From assembly GCA_025963345.1 (NCBI GenBank), contig JAOPUS010000222.1, positions 1 through 8,541 on the forward strand: DNA of 8,541 bases, read 5' to 3'. The position numbers and the translations under genes are program-made. Below the pieces are notes generated by a model. The model saw only the letters and a list, made by a program, of their open reading frames with translations. It had not been told where the DNA came from and made no database searches. Shown one piece after another: positions 1 through 6,331 of the stretch; position 1 is the stretch's first letter; each line of letters opens with the position of its first letter. The DNA comes from Blastococcus sp. (GTDB lineage Bacteria > Actinomycetota > Actinomycetes > Mycobacteriales > Geodermatophilaceae).

Positions 1-938
1 ACTTCCCAGGCGTCGCGGACGATCCCCGCCAGGTCGGTGTGCTTCGGCGTCCATCCCAGGTCCGTGCGGATGCGGTCGCTCGACGCGACCAGCTGGGCCG
101 GGTCGCCGGCGCGCCGCTCGCCGATCACCACGGGGACCGGGTGGCCGGTCACCTGCCGGACGGCGTCCACGACCTCCTGCACCGAGAAGCCCGTGCCGTT
201 GCCCAGGTTGTAGATCCGGTGCTCACCGGCCGCCGGGGCCGGCAGCGCCAGCACGTGGGCGTCGGCGAGGTCGGCGACGTGGACGTAGTCGCGGATGCAG
301 GTGCCGTCGGGGGTCGGGTAGTCCTCGCCGAAGACGGTCATCGACTCGCGCCGGCCGGCGGCGACCTGTAGCGCGATCGGGATGAGGTGGGTCTCGGTGG
401 CGTGCCGCTCGCCGAGTCCGTAGGCGGCCCCCGCGACGTTGAAGTACCGCAGGCTCACCGCCGCGAAGCCGTGCGCGACCGCGTAGGAGGTCAGCATGTG
501 GTCGACGGCGAGCTTGGAGGCGCCGTAGGTGTTGGTCGGCCGGGTGGGGGCGTCCTCCCGGATCGGCACCGACTCGGGCTCGCCGTAGGTGGCCGCGGTC
601 GAGGAGAAGACGATCCGCCGGCAGTCGGCCGCGCGCATCGCCTCCAGCAGCGCCAGCGAGCCGCCGACGTTGGTGTGCCAGTAGTCCTCCGGCTGTTGCT
701 GGGAGACCCCGACCAGGCTCTTGGCGGCGAAGTGCAGCACCGCCTCGGGGCGGACCTCGGCCAGCACCGGCGCCGAGTCGTGCAGCGAGACAGCTGCCAG
801 CGTGGCCTCCGCGGGCACGGCGTCGGCGTGGCCGGTCGACAGGTCGTCGAGCACCGTCACCTCGTGGCCCTCGGCCAGGAGTGCGGCCGTGACTACGCTG
901 CCGATGTAGCCGGCTCCACCGGCGACGAGTACGCGCAT
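1..938 (-). CDS. galE: UDP-glucose 4-epimerase GalE (3' end cut by window edge)
   Basis: This enzyme interconverts UDP-glucose and UDP-galactose in the cytoplasm, feeding the Leloir pathway and supplying galactose for cell-surface glycans. I translated 312 complete codons from the ATG at 938-936 toward position 1. The protein opens with the Rossmann NAD-binding motif GGAGYIG (residues 7-13). It continues with the SST segment (112-114) just before AATYGE, and the short-chain dehydrogenase/reductase catalytic pair YGASK (Tyr138, Lys142). RYFNVAGA, GTCIRDYVHVADLADAH and IYNLGNG, all typical of GalE, follow in order. Bacterial GalE is usually about 320-340 residues, so only a few C-terminal residues and the stop are missing. 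No strong Shine-Dalgarno lies upstream, but a -10-like hexamer is spaced for a leaderless mRNA. The gene is divergent from the aminotransferase. A related nucleotide-sugar epimerase specificity cannot be excluded, but GalE is by far the best fit. Confidence 0.95.
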   Translation of the reverse strand, partial: MRVLVAGGAGYIGSVVTAALLAEGHEVTVLDDLSTGHADAVPAEATLAAVSLHDSAPVLAEVRPEAVLHFAAKSLVGVSQQQPEDYWHTNVGGSLALLEAMRAADCRRIVFSSTAATYGEPESVPIREDAPTRPTNTYGASKLAVDHMLTSYAVAHGFAAVSLRYFNVAGAAYGLGERHATETHLIPIALQVAAGRRESMTVFGEDYPTPDGTCIRDYVHVADLADAHVLALPAPAAGEHRIYNLGNGTGFSVQEVVDAVRQVTGHPVPVVIGERRAGDPAQLVASSDRIRTDLGWTPKHTDLAGIVRDAWE

Positions 939-944
939 GGGGTC

Positions 945-950
945 ACCCTA
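945..950 (-). promoter_or_regulatory. Candidate -10 element of a leaderless galE promoter
   Basis: Read on the minus strand, the hexamer is TAGGGT, followed by exactly six bases and then the galE ATG. TANNNT with six or seven bases to the start is the common arrangement of actinobacterial promoters whose transcript begins at the start codon. The lack of a convincing ribosome binding site agrees with this. I see no clear -35 box. Confidence 0.5.
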
Positions 951-954
951 GGTC

Positions 955-959
955 GGAGG
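955..959 (+). promoter_or_regulatory. Ribosome binding site of the aminotransferase gene
   Basis: GGAGG lies ten bases before the GTG at 970 and thirteen before the adjacent GTG at 973. The spacing favours 970. The site is inside the 31-bp divergent spacer shared with galE, so the promoter for this gene must lie within the 5' part of galE. Confidence 0.6.
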
Positions 960-969
960 TCAGGACGTC

Positions 970-2082
970 GTGGTGAGCGCTCGACCGACGGTGCAGGCGC
1001 TCCCGGCCTACAAACCGGGCCGCAACCCCGCCGACCTCGCCCGCGAGATCGGCGTCGACCGCGCGATCAAGCTGGCGAGCAACGAGGTCGCCTTCCCGCC
1101 GCTGCCGGCCGTCGTCGAGGCGCTGGCCGCCGCGGCGGGGGAGACCAACCGATATCCGGACAACGGCGCCGTCGTCCTTACCCGCGCGCTGGCCGAGCGG
1201 TACGGCGTCGACCCCTCCCAGGTGGTCACCGGCTGCGGCGCGGTCACGATCTGCCAGGAGCTCGCCCAGGCCTTCAACGACCCGGGCACGAGCTTGGCGT
1301 TCGCCTGGCGCTCCTTCGAGATGTACCCGCTGCTGGCCCGGGTCGCAGGCGCGCGGGCCATCCAGGTGCCGCTCGCGCCCGGCCGCCCGGGTGGTCCGGC
1401 CGACACCCACGACCTCGAGGCGCTGGCCGCGGCGATCGACGACACCACCCGGCTGGTGTTCGTCTGCAACCCGAACAACCCCACGGGGACGGCGGTGCGT
1501 CGCGCCGAGCTGGAGAAGTTCGTGGACGCCGTCCCGGAGCAGACCCTCGTCGTCCTCGACGAGGCCTACCGGGAGTTCGTCACCGACCCCGACGTCCCCG
1601 ACGGCATCGAGTTCATGCGCGGCCGGCCCAACGTCGCCGTCCTGCGGACGTTCTCCAAGGCCTGGGGGCTGGCCGGCCTCCGCGTCGGCTATCTGATCGC
1701 CGAGGACCCCGCCGTCGCCGAGGCGGTCGGCAAGACCCACATGCCCTTCAGCGTCTCCACCCTCGCGCAGGCGGCCGCGGTCGCGGCGCTGGCCAGCGAG
1801 GACGAGGTGCGTGCCCGGTGCGCCGCCGTCGTCGCCGAGCGCGACCGGCTGACCGCCGCCCTGCGGGAGCGCGACCTGGACGTCGCCGACAGTCAGGCCA
1901 ACTTCGTCTGGCTGCCGCTCGGGGAGCAGACGGCGGCCGTGGCGGGAGCCCTCGAGGCGCGGGCGGTCATCACCCGGCCGTTCGCCGGCGACGGCATCCG
2001 GGTGACCGTCGGCACCCCCGAGGAGGACGACGTCTTCCTCGCCGCGCTCGACCACGTGTGGGCGACGGCACCGGCCTCCTGA
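970..2082 (+). CDS. hisC2: HisC/Pat-type aminotransferase (histidinol-phosphate or aromatic amino acid aminotransferase)
   Basis: A 370-residue fold-type I, PLP-dependent aminotransferase acting in the cytoplasm. Visible landmarks are IKLASNE (33-39), NRYPDNG (60-66), CNPNNPTG (166-173), the PLP-contacting DEAY (197-200), the Schiff-base lysine in TFSKAWGLAGLRVGY (Lys230) and the C-terminal substrate-binding arginine in GDGIRVTVG. Length is normal for the family. SNEVAFPPLP, FAWRSFEMYP, RVAGA.AIQVPL and SQANFVWLPLG resemble the actinobacterial HisC2/Pat branch (the Rv3772 type). Those enzymes transaminate phenylpyruvate and other aromatic keto acids, rather than acting as the HisC of the histidine operon. 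No his genes are nearby, which supports the aromatic role, but the exact substrate is inference. The start is the GTG at 970, ten bases after GGAGG; the GTG one codon later is an alternative. A structured repeat begins directly after its stop. Confidence 0.9.
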   Translation: MVSARPTVQALPAYKPGRNPADLAREIGVDRAIKLASNEVAFPPLPAVVEALAAAAGETNRYPDNGAVVLTRALAERYGVDPSQVVTGCGAVTICQELAQAFNDPGTSLAFAWRSFEMYPLLARVAGARAIQVPLAPGRPGGPADTHDLEALAAAIDDTTRLVFVCNPNNPTGTAVRRAELEKFVDAVPEQTLVVLDEAYREFVTDPDVPDGIEFMRGRPNVAVLRTFSKAWGLAGLRVGYLIAEDPAVAEAVGKTHMPFSVSTLAQAAAVAALASEDEVRARCAAVVAERDRLTAALRERDLDVADSQANFVWLPLGEQTAAVAGALEARAVITRPFAGDGIRVTVGTPEEDDVFLAALDHVWATAPAS

Positions 2083-2141
2083 GGAAGGACCCCGTCCTTC
2101 CCCACCCTTCGCAAGCTCAGGGCGGGCCCCGGGACGGGGCC
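2083..2141 (+). repeat. Structured intergenic repeat, copy 1
   Basis: The element starts at the base after the aminotransferase stop and ends 17 bases before the trpS ATG. It contains GGAAGGAC (2083-2090) facing GTCCTTCC (2094-2101) over a CCC loop, then CCCT (2105-2108) facing AGGG (2119-2122), then GGCCCC (2125-2130) facing GGGGCC (2136-2141). As an alternative long fold, CCCCGTCC (2090-2097) can pair with GGACGGGG (2132-2139). A second copy follows the 2H phosphoesterase gene at 3751-3808. It could be a terminator or 3'-end stabiliser, or a REP-like dispersed palindrome. There is no U-tract. Confidence 0.75.
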
Positions 2142-2158
2142 GGGCGGCTGCTGGTTTG

Positions 2159-3184
2159 ATGGCCGACGTGCCTCTTCCCCGTGTGCTCTCAGGCATCCAG
2201 CCGACGGCGGGTTCCTTCCACCTCGGGAACTACCTGGGCGCGCTCCGCCAGTGGGTGAGCCTGCAGGACTCCGCGGAGGCGTTCTACTGCGTCGTCGACC
2301 TGCACGCGATCACGCTGCCGCAGGATCCCGCGGAGCTCCGCCGGAACACCCTCGTGTCGGCTGCGCAGCTGCTCGCGCTCGGGGTCGACCCCCAGCGGAG
2401 CACCCTGTTCGTGCAGAGCCACGTGCCGGAGCACCTGCGGCTGTCCTGGGTCCTGGAGTGCCTGACCGGCTTCGGTGAGGCCAGCCGGATGACGCAGTTC
2501 AAGGACAAGAGCCAGCGCGAGGGCACCTCGAGTGCCACGGTCGGCCTGTTCACCTACCCCGTCCTGCAGGCCGCCGACATCCTCGTCTACCAGGCCGACC
2601 AGGTGCCGGTCGGCGAGGACCAGCGCCAGCACCTCGAGCTCACCCGCGACCTCGCCGTGCGGTTCAACACCCGCTTCGGCCAGACCTTCACCGTGCCCAA
2701 CGCCGCGATCCCCCCGGGCGCGGCCAAGGTGCTGGACCTGCAGTCGCCGGACAAGAAGATGAGCAAGAGCCTCCCGCCGGCCGGCTGTGTCTTCCTGCTC
2801 GACGAGCCGTCCGTGACCGCGAAGAAGATCCGTTCCGCGGTCACCGACACCGGGCGGGAGGTCGTCGCCGACGCGGAGAACAAGCCGGGTGTGACCAACC
2901 TGCTGACCATCCACAGCGCGCTCTCCGGCCGCAGCATCCCCGAGCTGGAGGAGCACTTCGCCGGCCGCGGCTATGGCGACCTGAAGAAGGAGCTGGCCGA
3001 GGTGGTCACCGACTTCGTCACCCCCGTGCGGGCCCGCACCCAGGAGCTGCTCGACGACCCCGCCGAGCTGGAGCGGGTGCTCGCCGCCGGCGCGGCCCGT
3101 GCCCGCGAGGTGGCCGGCCCCACGGTGGCCGCCGCCTACGAGCGGGTCGGCTTCCTGCCCCCGTCGCCGGGGCTGCGCGCATGA
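2159..3184 (+). CDS. trpS: Tryptophanyl-tRNA synthetase
   Basis: This enzyme charges tRNA-Trp with tryptophan using ATP. It is a cytoplasmic class Ic synthetase, normally a homodimer. The 341 residues show the N-terminal LSGIQPTAGSFHLGNYLGAL segment with the HIGH-equivalent HLGN (21-24), the tryptophan pocket region FGEASRMTQFKDKSQ (about 105-119), DILVYQADQVPVGEDQ.QHLELTRD (140-164) and the ATP-binding KMSKS loop (200-204). Length and motif order are standard. I chose the ATG at 2159 over the TTG one codon earlier, because it puts about seven residues before the first conserved strand, as in related enzymes. The GTG at 2168 is also possible. No clear Shine-Dalgarno precedes the start. The stop overlaps the next start as ATGA, so the two genes are probably co-transcribed and translationally coupled. 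Nothing like a T-box fits in the short upstream gap. Confidence 0.96.
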   Translation: MADVPLPRVLSGIQPTAGSFHLGNYLGALRQWVSLQDSAEAFYCVVDLHAITLPQDPAELRRNTLVSAAQLLALGVDPQRSTLFVQSHVPEHLRLSWVLECLTGFGEASRMTQFKDKSQREGTSSATVGLFTYPVLQAADILVYQADQVPVGEDQRQHLELTRDLAVRFNTRFGQTFTVPNAAIPPGAAKVLDLQSPDKKMSKSLPPAGCVFLLDEPSVTAKKIRSAVTDTGREVVADAENKPGVTNLLTIHSALSGRSIPELEEHFAGRGYGDLKKELAEVVTDFVTPVRARTQELLDDPAELERVLAAGAARAREVAGPTVAAAYERVGFLPPSPGLRA

Positions 3185-3750
3185 ACGACGACACGTTCGT
3201 GCCGCGCAGCAGCCGCCCGCTGCCGGAGGTCACGGTGCTCGGCATCGTCGTCCCTCTGCCGGAGCCCTGGGCCCAGCTGCTCGTGGACTGGCGGTCGAAG
3301 GTCGGTGACCCGCAGGCCAGCCTGGTGCCGCCGCACGTGACGCTGCTCCCGCCCACCGAGGTCCCCGTCGCCGACCGGACCGCGATCAGCGCGCACCTCG
3401 CCGAGGTCGCCCGGTGCCACCCGCCGTTCGAGATGCACCTCTCCGGGACCGGCACCTTCTCCCCGGTGTCGGACGTGGTGTTCGTCGCCGTCGCGAAGGG
3501 GATCGGCAACTGCGAGCTCATCGCCACCGATGTCCGCCGCGGGCCGCTGGCGCGCACCCTCGCTTTCCCGTACCACCCGCACGTGACCGTGGCCCACGAC
3601 GTGCCCGCGGACATGCTGGAGCTGGCCTACAGCGGCCTGTCCGACCTGTCGGCGTCGTTCGCGGTCGAGTCCTTCACCGAGTTCGAGCAGACCCCGACCG
3701 GGTCCTGGGCGGTCGCTCGCGAGTACAAGCTGACCGGTCCACCCCGCTGA
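3181..3750 (+). CDS. 2H phosphoesterase, 2'-5' RNA ligase family protein
   Basis: A 189-residue cytoplasmic protein of the 2H phosphoesterase superfamily (LigT/ThpR-like). It carries both hallmark H-x-T-x motifs: HVTL at residues 52-55 (in VPPHVTLLPP) and HVTV at 134-137 (in YHPHVTVAHD). They lie about 80 residues apart, as expected for the two catalytic half-sites. Family members act on 2',5'-linked or cyclic RNA phosphodiesters or on related small phosphoesters; the substrate here cannot be read from sequence. The start codon overlaps the trpS stop in ATGA and has no good ribosome binding site of its own, suggesting translational coupling to trpS. A role in tRNA or RNA end metabolism beside a tRNA synthetase is attractive, but is inference. 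The gene ends directly at the second copy of the structured repeat. Confidence 0.87.
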   Translation: MNDDTFVPRSSRPLPEVTVLGIVVPLPEPWAQLLVDWRSKVGDPQASLVPPHVTLLPPTEVPVADRTAISAHLAEVARCHPPFEMHLSGTGTFSPVSDVVFVAVAKGIGNCELIATDVRRGPLARTLAFPYHPHVTVAHDVPADMLELAYSGLSDLSASFAVESFTEFEQTPTGSWAVAREYKLTGPPR

Positions 3751-3808
3751 AAGAGGACCCCGTCCTCCCCACCCCTCGCAGGCTCGGGGCGGTGCCCTGG
3801 ACGGGGCC
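3751..3808 (+). repeat. Structured intergenic repeat, copy 2
   Basis: This copy begins at the base after the 2H phosphoesterase stop and aligns along its full length with the copy at 2083-2141, with one single-base gap. GAGGAC (3753-3758) faces GTCCTC (3762-3767) over CCC, and CCCC (3772-3775) faces GGGG (3786-3789). The long-range pair CCCCGTCC (3758-3765) with GGACGGGG (3799-3806) is unchanged. Two base pairs change on both sides relative to copy 1 (A-T to G-C and T-A to C-G), so pairing is preserved. The third small hairpin is weaker here. Confidence 0.75.
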
Positions 3809-3834
3809 GTAGCCCGGCGGCCGCGGTCAGGCCC

Positions 3835-3840
3835 CAGACT
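3835..3840 (+). promoter_or_regulatory. Possible -10 element of a leaderless yihY promoter
   Basis: CAGACT is a one-mismatch version of TANNNT and lies seven bases before the GTG at 3848. A GGAGG at 3842-3846 is only one base from that GTG, too close to work normally as a ribosome binding site. That makes a leaderless start more plausible. The motif is weak, and read-through from the 2H gene remains possible. Confidence 0.28.
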
Positions 3841-3847
3841 CGGAGGC

Positions 3848-4816
3848 GTGAGTGCCGCGCCCGAGACGCCCGCCCCTGGGCGTGACCCGCTGCTGACCCG
3901 GCTGTACGCACGGGTCGAGGCGGTCATCGCGGCGCAGCGTCGGCGCCACCCGTGGTTCGACCACCTGGCCCGCGCCGGGGGTCGCTACGAGCGCACCCAG
4001 GGCGACCTGATGGCCGCCGGGGTCACCTACTTCGCGTTCCTCGCACTGTTCCCGGTGCTTCTGCTGATCGCCTCGATCATCGGGCTGGTGCTCGCCGGCA
4101 ACACCCTGCTGCAGAAGGAGCTGTTCGACGCCATCCGGCAGACCTTCCCCGGCGCGGTGGGGCGGCAGTTGGTGCGGCAGCTGGCCGACGCCGTCGACGG
4201 TGCCGGGTTCATCGGGTTGATCGCCCTGGCCGGCTTCCTGTACGCGGGGCTGCGCACGGTGGACAAGCTCCGTGTCGGGATGGAGCGCATCTGGAAGGGC
4301 CGGGTCGACCCCTCCGACATCCTCCGCGACAACCTGCAGGACCTCCTCGCCCTCGTCGCCCTCGGCGCGGTAGGCCTGCTCAGCCTGGGGCTCACCGGCG
4401 GGGTCACCCAGGCGACATCCTGGGTGCTGGAGCTGATCGGCCTGGCCGACGAACCCGGCTACGGCGTGCTCACGTGGGTCGTCGGTATCGCCCTGGCCAT
4501 CGCGGGGGACGTCGTGATCTTCCTGTGGCTGCTGCGGGTGGTGCCCTCGATCTCGCACCCGCTGCGCCTGCTGCTGCCGGGGGCGCTGTTCGGCGCGGCC
4601 GGCTTCGAGGTGCTGAAGCTGATCGGGGGCTACTACCTGTCGCTGATCTCCAACAGCGTGACCGCCTCGGCCTTCGGCGGGGCCGTGGGCCTGCTCGTCT
4701 GGATCAACCTCGTCGCCCGGTTCGCCTTCTTCACGGCGGCGTGGACGGCGACCCTCCGGTCGGTCGAGGCGGTGTCTCCGGCTCCCCAGGCGGACGTCGC
4801 GCCGGTGCCCGCCTGA
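3848..4816 (+). CDS. YihY/BrkB family (virulence factor BrkB-like) inner membrane protein
   Basis: A 322-residue polytopic membrane protein of the YihY/BrkB family (the Mycobacterium YhjD relative). Hydrophobic segments lie at about 58-82, 117-137, 165-190, 207-230, 241-265 and 274-300, consistent with six helices. Family-typical text includes DLMAAGVTYFAFLALFPVLL near the first helix, the GLRTVDKLRVGMERIWK loop and the C-terminal SAFGGAVGLLVWINL. The family has been linked to serum resistance, lipid or envelope functions and transport, but its biochemical role is unsettled, so I assign none. The GTG at 3848 is the only start that keeps the N-terminal cytoplasmic stretch; the next in-frame methionine (residue 54) would nearly reach the first helix. 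Its last 86 bases are antisense to the 3' end of the carboxypeptidase gene. The YihY/trpS/carboxypeptidase neighbourhood also occurs in mycobacteria. Confidence 0.9.
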   Translation: MSAAPETPAPGRDPLLTRLYARVEAVIAAQRRRHPWFDHLARAGGRYERTQGDLMAAGVTYFAFLALFPVLLLIASIIGLVLAGNTLLQKELFDAIRQTFPGAVGRQLVRQLADAVDGAGFIGLIALAGFLYAGLRTVDKLRVGMERIWKGRVDPSDILRDNLQDLLALVALGAVGLLSLGLTGGVTQATSWVLELIGLADEPGYGVLTWVVGIALAIAGDVVIFLWLLRVVPSISHPLRLLLPGALFGAAGFEVLKLIGGYYLSLISNSVTASAFGGAVGLLVWINLVARFAFFTAAWTATLRSVEAVSPAPQADVAPVPA

Positions 4817-6059
4817 CCGGAGGCTCCCAGGATTCCCGGGAGACTGCCGAACCCCGACGCACGGCGCTCCGGCGGCCGATCACCGTGGCGGCGACGATCA
4901 GTACTGCGGTGCCGGCCAGCGTCATCGGCACGACGGGGAACCCGGTCGTCGGGACGGCTGCGGTCGCACCGGAGGCCCGGGGCGGCGCGGTCCGCCGGGT
5001 GCTCGACGCGGCCGCTGAGGGGGACGGGACCAGGTCCGCGAGCGTGACGAGGGCGCCCACGCCGTCGGTCCCGGCGGGTACGGCGAACCCCCAGTCGAGG
5101 AGCAGGGCCGCCTGGTCGGCGGCACGCAGCGGGGTGTTCTCGGTGTCCATCACGCTGACCACGAGCCGCCGCCCGTTGCGCTCGGCCGCCGTGACGAACG
5201 TGTGCCTGGCAGCGTCGGTGAAGCCGGTCTTCCCGCCCAGGCTGCCGGCGTAGGTGGACAGCAGCGGGTTCTGGCTCTGGATCTGATACCCCGGGGAGCG
5301 GCCCTCGACCGCGGGCATCTGCGCGGTGGGCGTGGCCAGCACGGCCGCGGTGACCGGGTCGGAGATCAGCGCGCGGAAGATCAGCGCGAGGTCGTAGGGG
5401 GAGGAGGACTGCCCGGCGACGTCGAGCCCGGACGGCGTCCCGGCCACGGTGTCGAAGGCTCCGATGTCCTCCGCTGTCTCGTTCATCGCCTCCACCGTGA
5501 CCTGTGCTCCGCCGGCCGCGCGGGCCAGTGCGTTCGCCGCGTCGTTGCCCGACTGCAGGATCAGCGCCTGGAAGAGCAGCGACACCGGGTACTGGCCGCC
5601 CTGGACCAGCCCGACCCGGCTGCCCTCGACGTTCTCGTCCTCCGCCGTGCCCACCACGACGCGGGCGGGGTCCAGCAGCGGGACCAGCGTGAGCAGGGTC
5701 AGCGTCTTCAGCGTGCTCGCCGGGTAGTAGCGGCCGTGCGGGTCGCGGGCGGCGAGGACCTCACCGGTGCCGGCGTCGGCCACGAGCCAGCCCGCGGCCG
5801 TCAGCCCGTCCGGCAGCGCCGGAGTCCCCTCGGCGACCACCAGCCCGCGGGTGTCCAGCTCCTCCCCGCCGACGGTGCGCCCGTCCGGCGCATGTCCCTG
5901 GGGTGGGCGGCCGGGGTAGGGCGACGTCGGTGTCGGGGCCGCAGGATCGGCGGTCGGCCGGGGCTGCTCGGCCCGGGTCGGCAGGACGGAGACGAGGACG
6001 GCGAGGCCCGCGGCCAGCACCGCCGCGCCCAGTCGTGCACCCGGTCCCCGTCCCCTCAT
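4731..6059 (-). CDS. dacB1: Secreted, membrane-anchored D-alanyl-D-alanine carboxypeptidase (S11, DacB1-like)
   Basis: A 442-residue penicillin-binding protein that trims the terminal D-Ala from peptidoglycan stem peptides outside the membrane. It has an N-terminal signal segment (arginine-rich start, hydrophobic core about residues 10-28), a Pro/Thr-rich linker (about 31-60) and a catalytic domain from about 85 to 330. The three active-site motifs are STLK (Ser115, Lys118), SGN (170-172) and KTG (277-279). WLVAD..TGEVLAARDPHGR resembles mycobacterial DacB1. A second linker leads to a C-terminal transmembrane helix (about 374-395) and a basic, proline-rich tail of about 47 residues, longer than I would expect. 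The tail codons run antisense into the yihY coding end. The ATG at 6059 is chosen because it gives a proper signal peptide and follows a -10-like motif; no strong Shine-Dalgarno is present. The exact paralogue name is inference. Confidence 0.93.
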   Translation of the reverse strand: MRGRGPGARLGAAVLAAGLAVLVSVLPTRAEQPRPTADPAAPTPTSPYPGRPPQGHAPDGRTVGGEELDTRGLVVAEGTPALPDGLTAAGWLVADAGTGEVLAARDPHGRYYPASTLKTLTLLTLVPLLDPARVVVGTAEDENVEGSRVGLVQGGQYPVSLLFQALILQSGNDAANALARAAGGAQVTVEAMNETAEDIGAFDTVAGTPSGLDVAGQSSSPYDLALIFRALISDPVTAAVLATPTAQMPAVEGRSPGYQIQSQNPLLSTYAGSLGGKTGFTDAARHTFVTAAERNGRRLVVSVMDTENTPLRAADQAALLLDWGFAVPAGTDGVGALVTLADLVPSPSAAASSTRRTAPPRASGATAAVPTTGFPVVPMTLAGTAVLIVAATVIGRRSAVRRGSAVSRESWEPPVRRAPARRPPGEPETPPRPTGGSPSTPP

Positions 6060-6067
6060 GAGCGGGA

Positions 6068-6073
6068 ACGCTA
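6068..6073 (-). promoter_or_regulatory. Candidate -10 element of the carboxypeptidase promoter
   Basis: On the minus strand this reads TAGCGT (TANNNT), eight bases before the ATG at 6059. Transcription would start within a base or two of the start codon, giving a leaderless or nearly leaderless mRNA, in line with the missing ribosome binding site. No canonical -35 is visible; a palindrome occupies that region. Confidence 0.45.
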
Positions 6074-6079
6074 TGCGTC

Positions 6080-6095
6080 CGCCGTCCCGACGGCG
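6080..6095. promoter_or_regulatory. 16-bp palindrome over the -35 region of the carboxypeptidase promoter
   Basis: CGCCGTC (6080-6086) and GACGGCG (6089-6095) are perfect inverted repeats separated by CC. The palindrome begins six bases upstream of the candidate -10 hexamer and overlaps where the -35 box would lie. It could be an operator for a dimeric regulator. Short GC palindromes are common by chance in DNA this rich in G and C. Confidence 0.3.
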
Positions 6096-6207
6096 CGCGA
6101 GGGCGCCCCGCCGGAACGCCGCCCCGAGGCGCGCGCGGGCCCGGGGACCTTCGCAACGATCGCGTCTCAGTCCGGCACGAGCCTGGGATGTGAGCGGCGG
6201 CCGCGGT

Positions 6208-6213
6208 TAGCTT
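6208..6213 (+). promoter_or_regulatory. Candidate -10 element for the BMP lipoprotein gene
   Basis: TAGCTT fits TANNNT and is the clearest such hexamer on the plus strand in this intergenic region. A start near 6220 would give a leader of about 110 bases before the TTG start. No recognisable -35 is present, so this is tentative. The rest of the gap from 6096 to 6207 shows no feature I can name. Confidence 0.35.
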
Positions 6214-6284
6214 GCCCAGATCGCATGCCGACGCGCCTGCCCTCCGGGGGTGGCGCGGCGGCACGTGGGACCTGCACCCATCGG

Positions 6285-6311
6285 GACGCGCCTCGACACC
6301 GTCGGCGCGTC
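6285..6311 (+). promoter_or_regulatory. Stable hairpin in the leader of the BMP lipoprotein gene
   Basis: GACGCGCC (6285-6292) is perfectly complementary to GGCGCGTC (6304-6311). Inside the 11-base loop, GAC (6295-6297) can also pair with GTC (6301-6303). The hairpin ends nine bases before the Shine-Dalgarno sequence and has no T-run after it, so it is not a terminator. It may control translation or stabilise the mRNA. Confidence 0.5.
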
Positions 6312-6325
6312 CTCCCAGAGAGGAG
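6312..6325 (+). promoter_or_regulatory. Shine-Dalgarno of the BMP gene with a possible masking hairpin
   Basis: GAGGAG at 6320-6325 lies six bases before the TTG at 6332 and decides that start. CTCC at 6312-6315 can pair with GGAG at 6322-6325 over a six-base loop, hiding the ribosome binding site. The stem is only four base pairs, so masking would be weak on its own. Confidence 0.5.
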
Positions 6326-6331
6326 ATCATC

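Noticed and set aside
2083..2158. T-box leader for trpS
   Set aside because: The gap is only 76 bases and is filled by the repeat element. It lacks a T-box sequence and specifier loop.
387..2159. 590-codon plus-strand open frame running antisense to galE and through the aminotransferase gene
   Set aside because: It is arginine- and glycine-rich low-complexity text with no family resemblance. It is explained by codon bias of the real genes on the opposite strand and in the neighbouring frame.
943..2196. 417-codon minus-strand open frame opposite the aminotransferase
   Set aside because: High-GC shadow of the real gene, with no ribosome site or recognisable motifs.
2083..3808. The paired repeats as ends of an insertion sequence or composite element around trpS
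   Set aside because: The genes between them are housekeeping, there is no transposase, and both copies have the same orientation and sit exactly behind stop codons. Separate 3'-end elements fit better.
4824..4842. CTCCC/GGGAG inverted repeat just after the yihY stop, as a terminator
   Set aside because: The stem is only 5 bp with a nine-base loop and no T-run, and it lies inside carboxypeptidase coding sequence.
6220..6331. Purine riboswitch upstream of the BMP lipoprotein
   Set aside because: The short, GC-rich leader lacks the conserved purine-aptamer core and the three-way junction layout I would expect.
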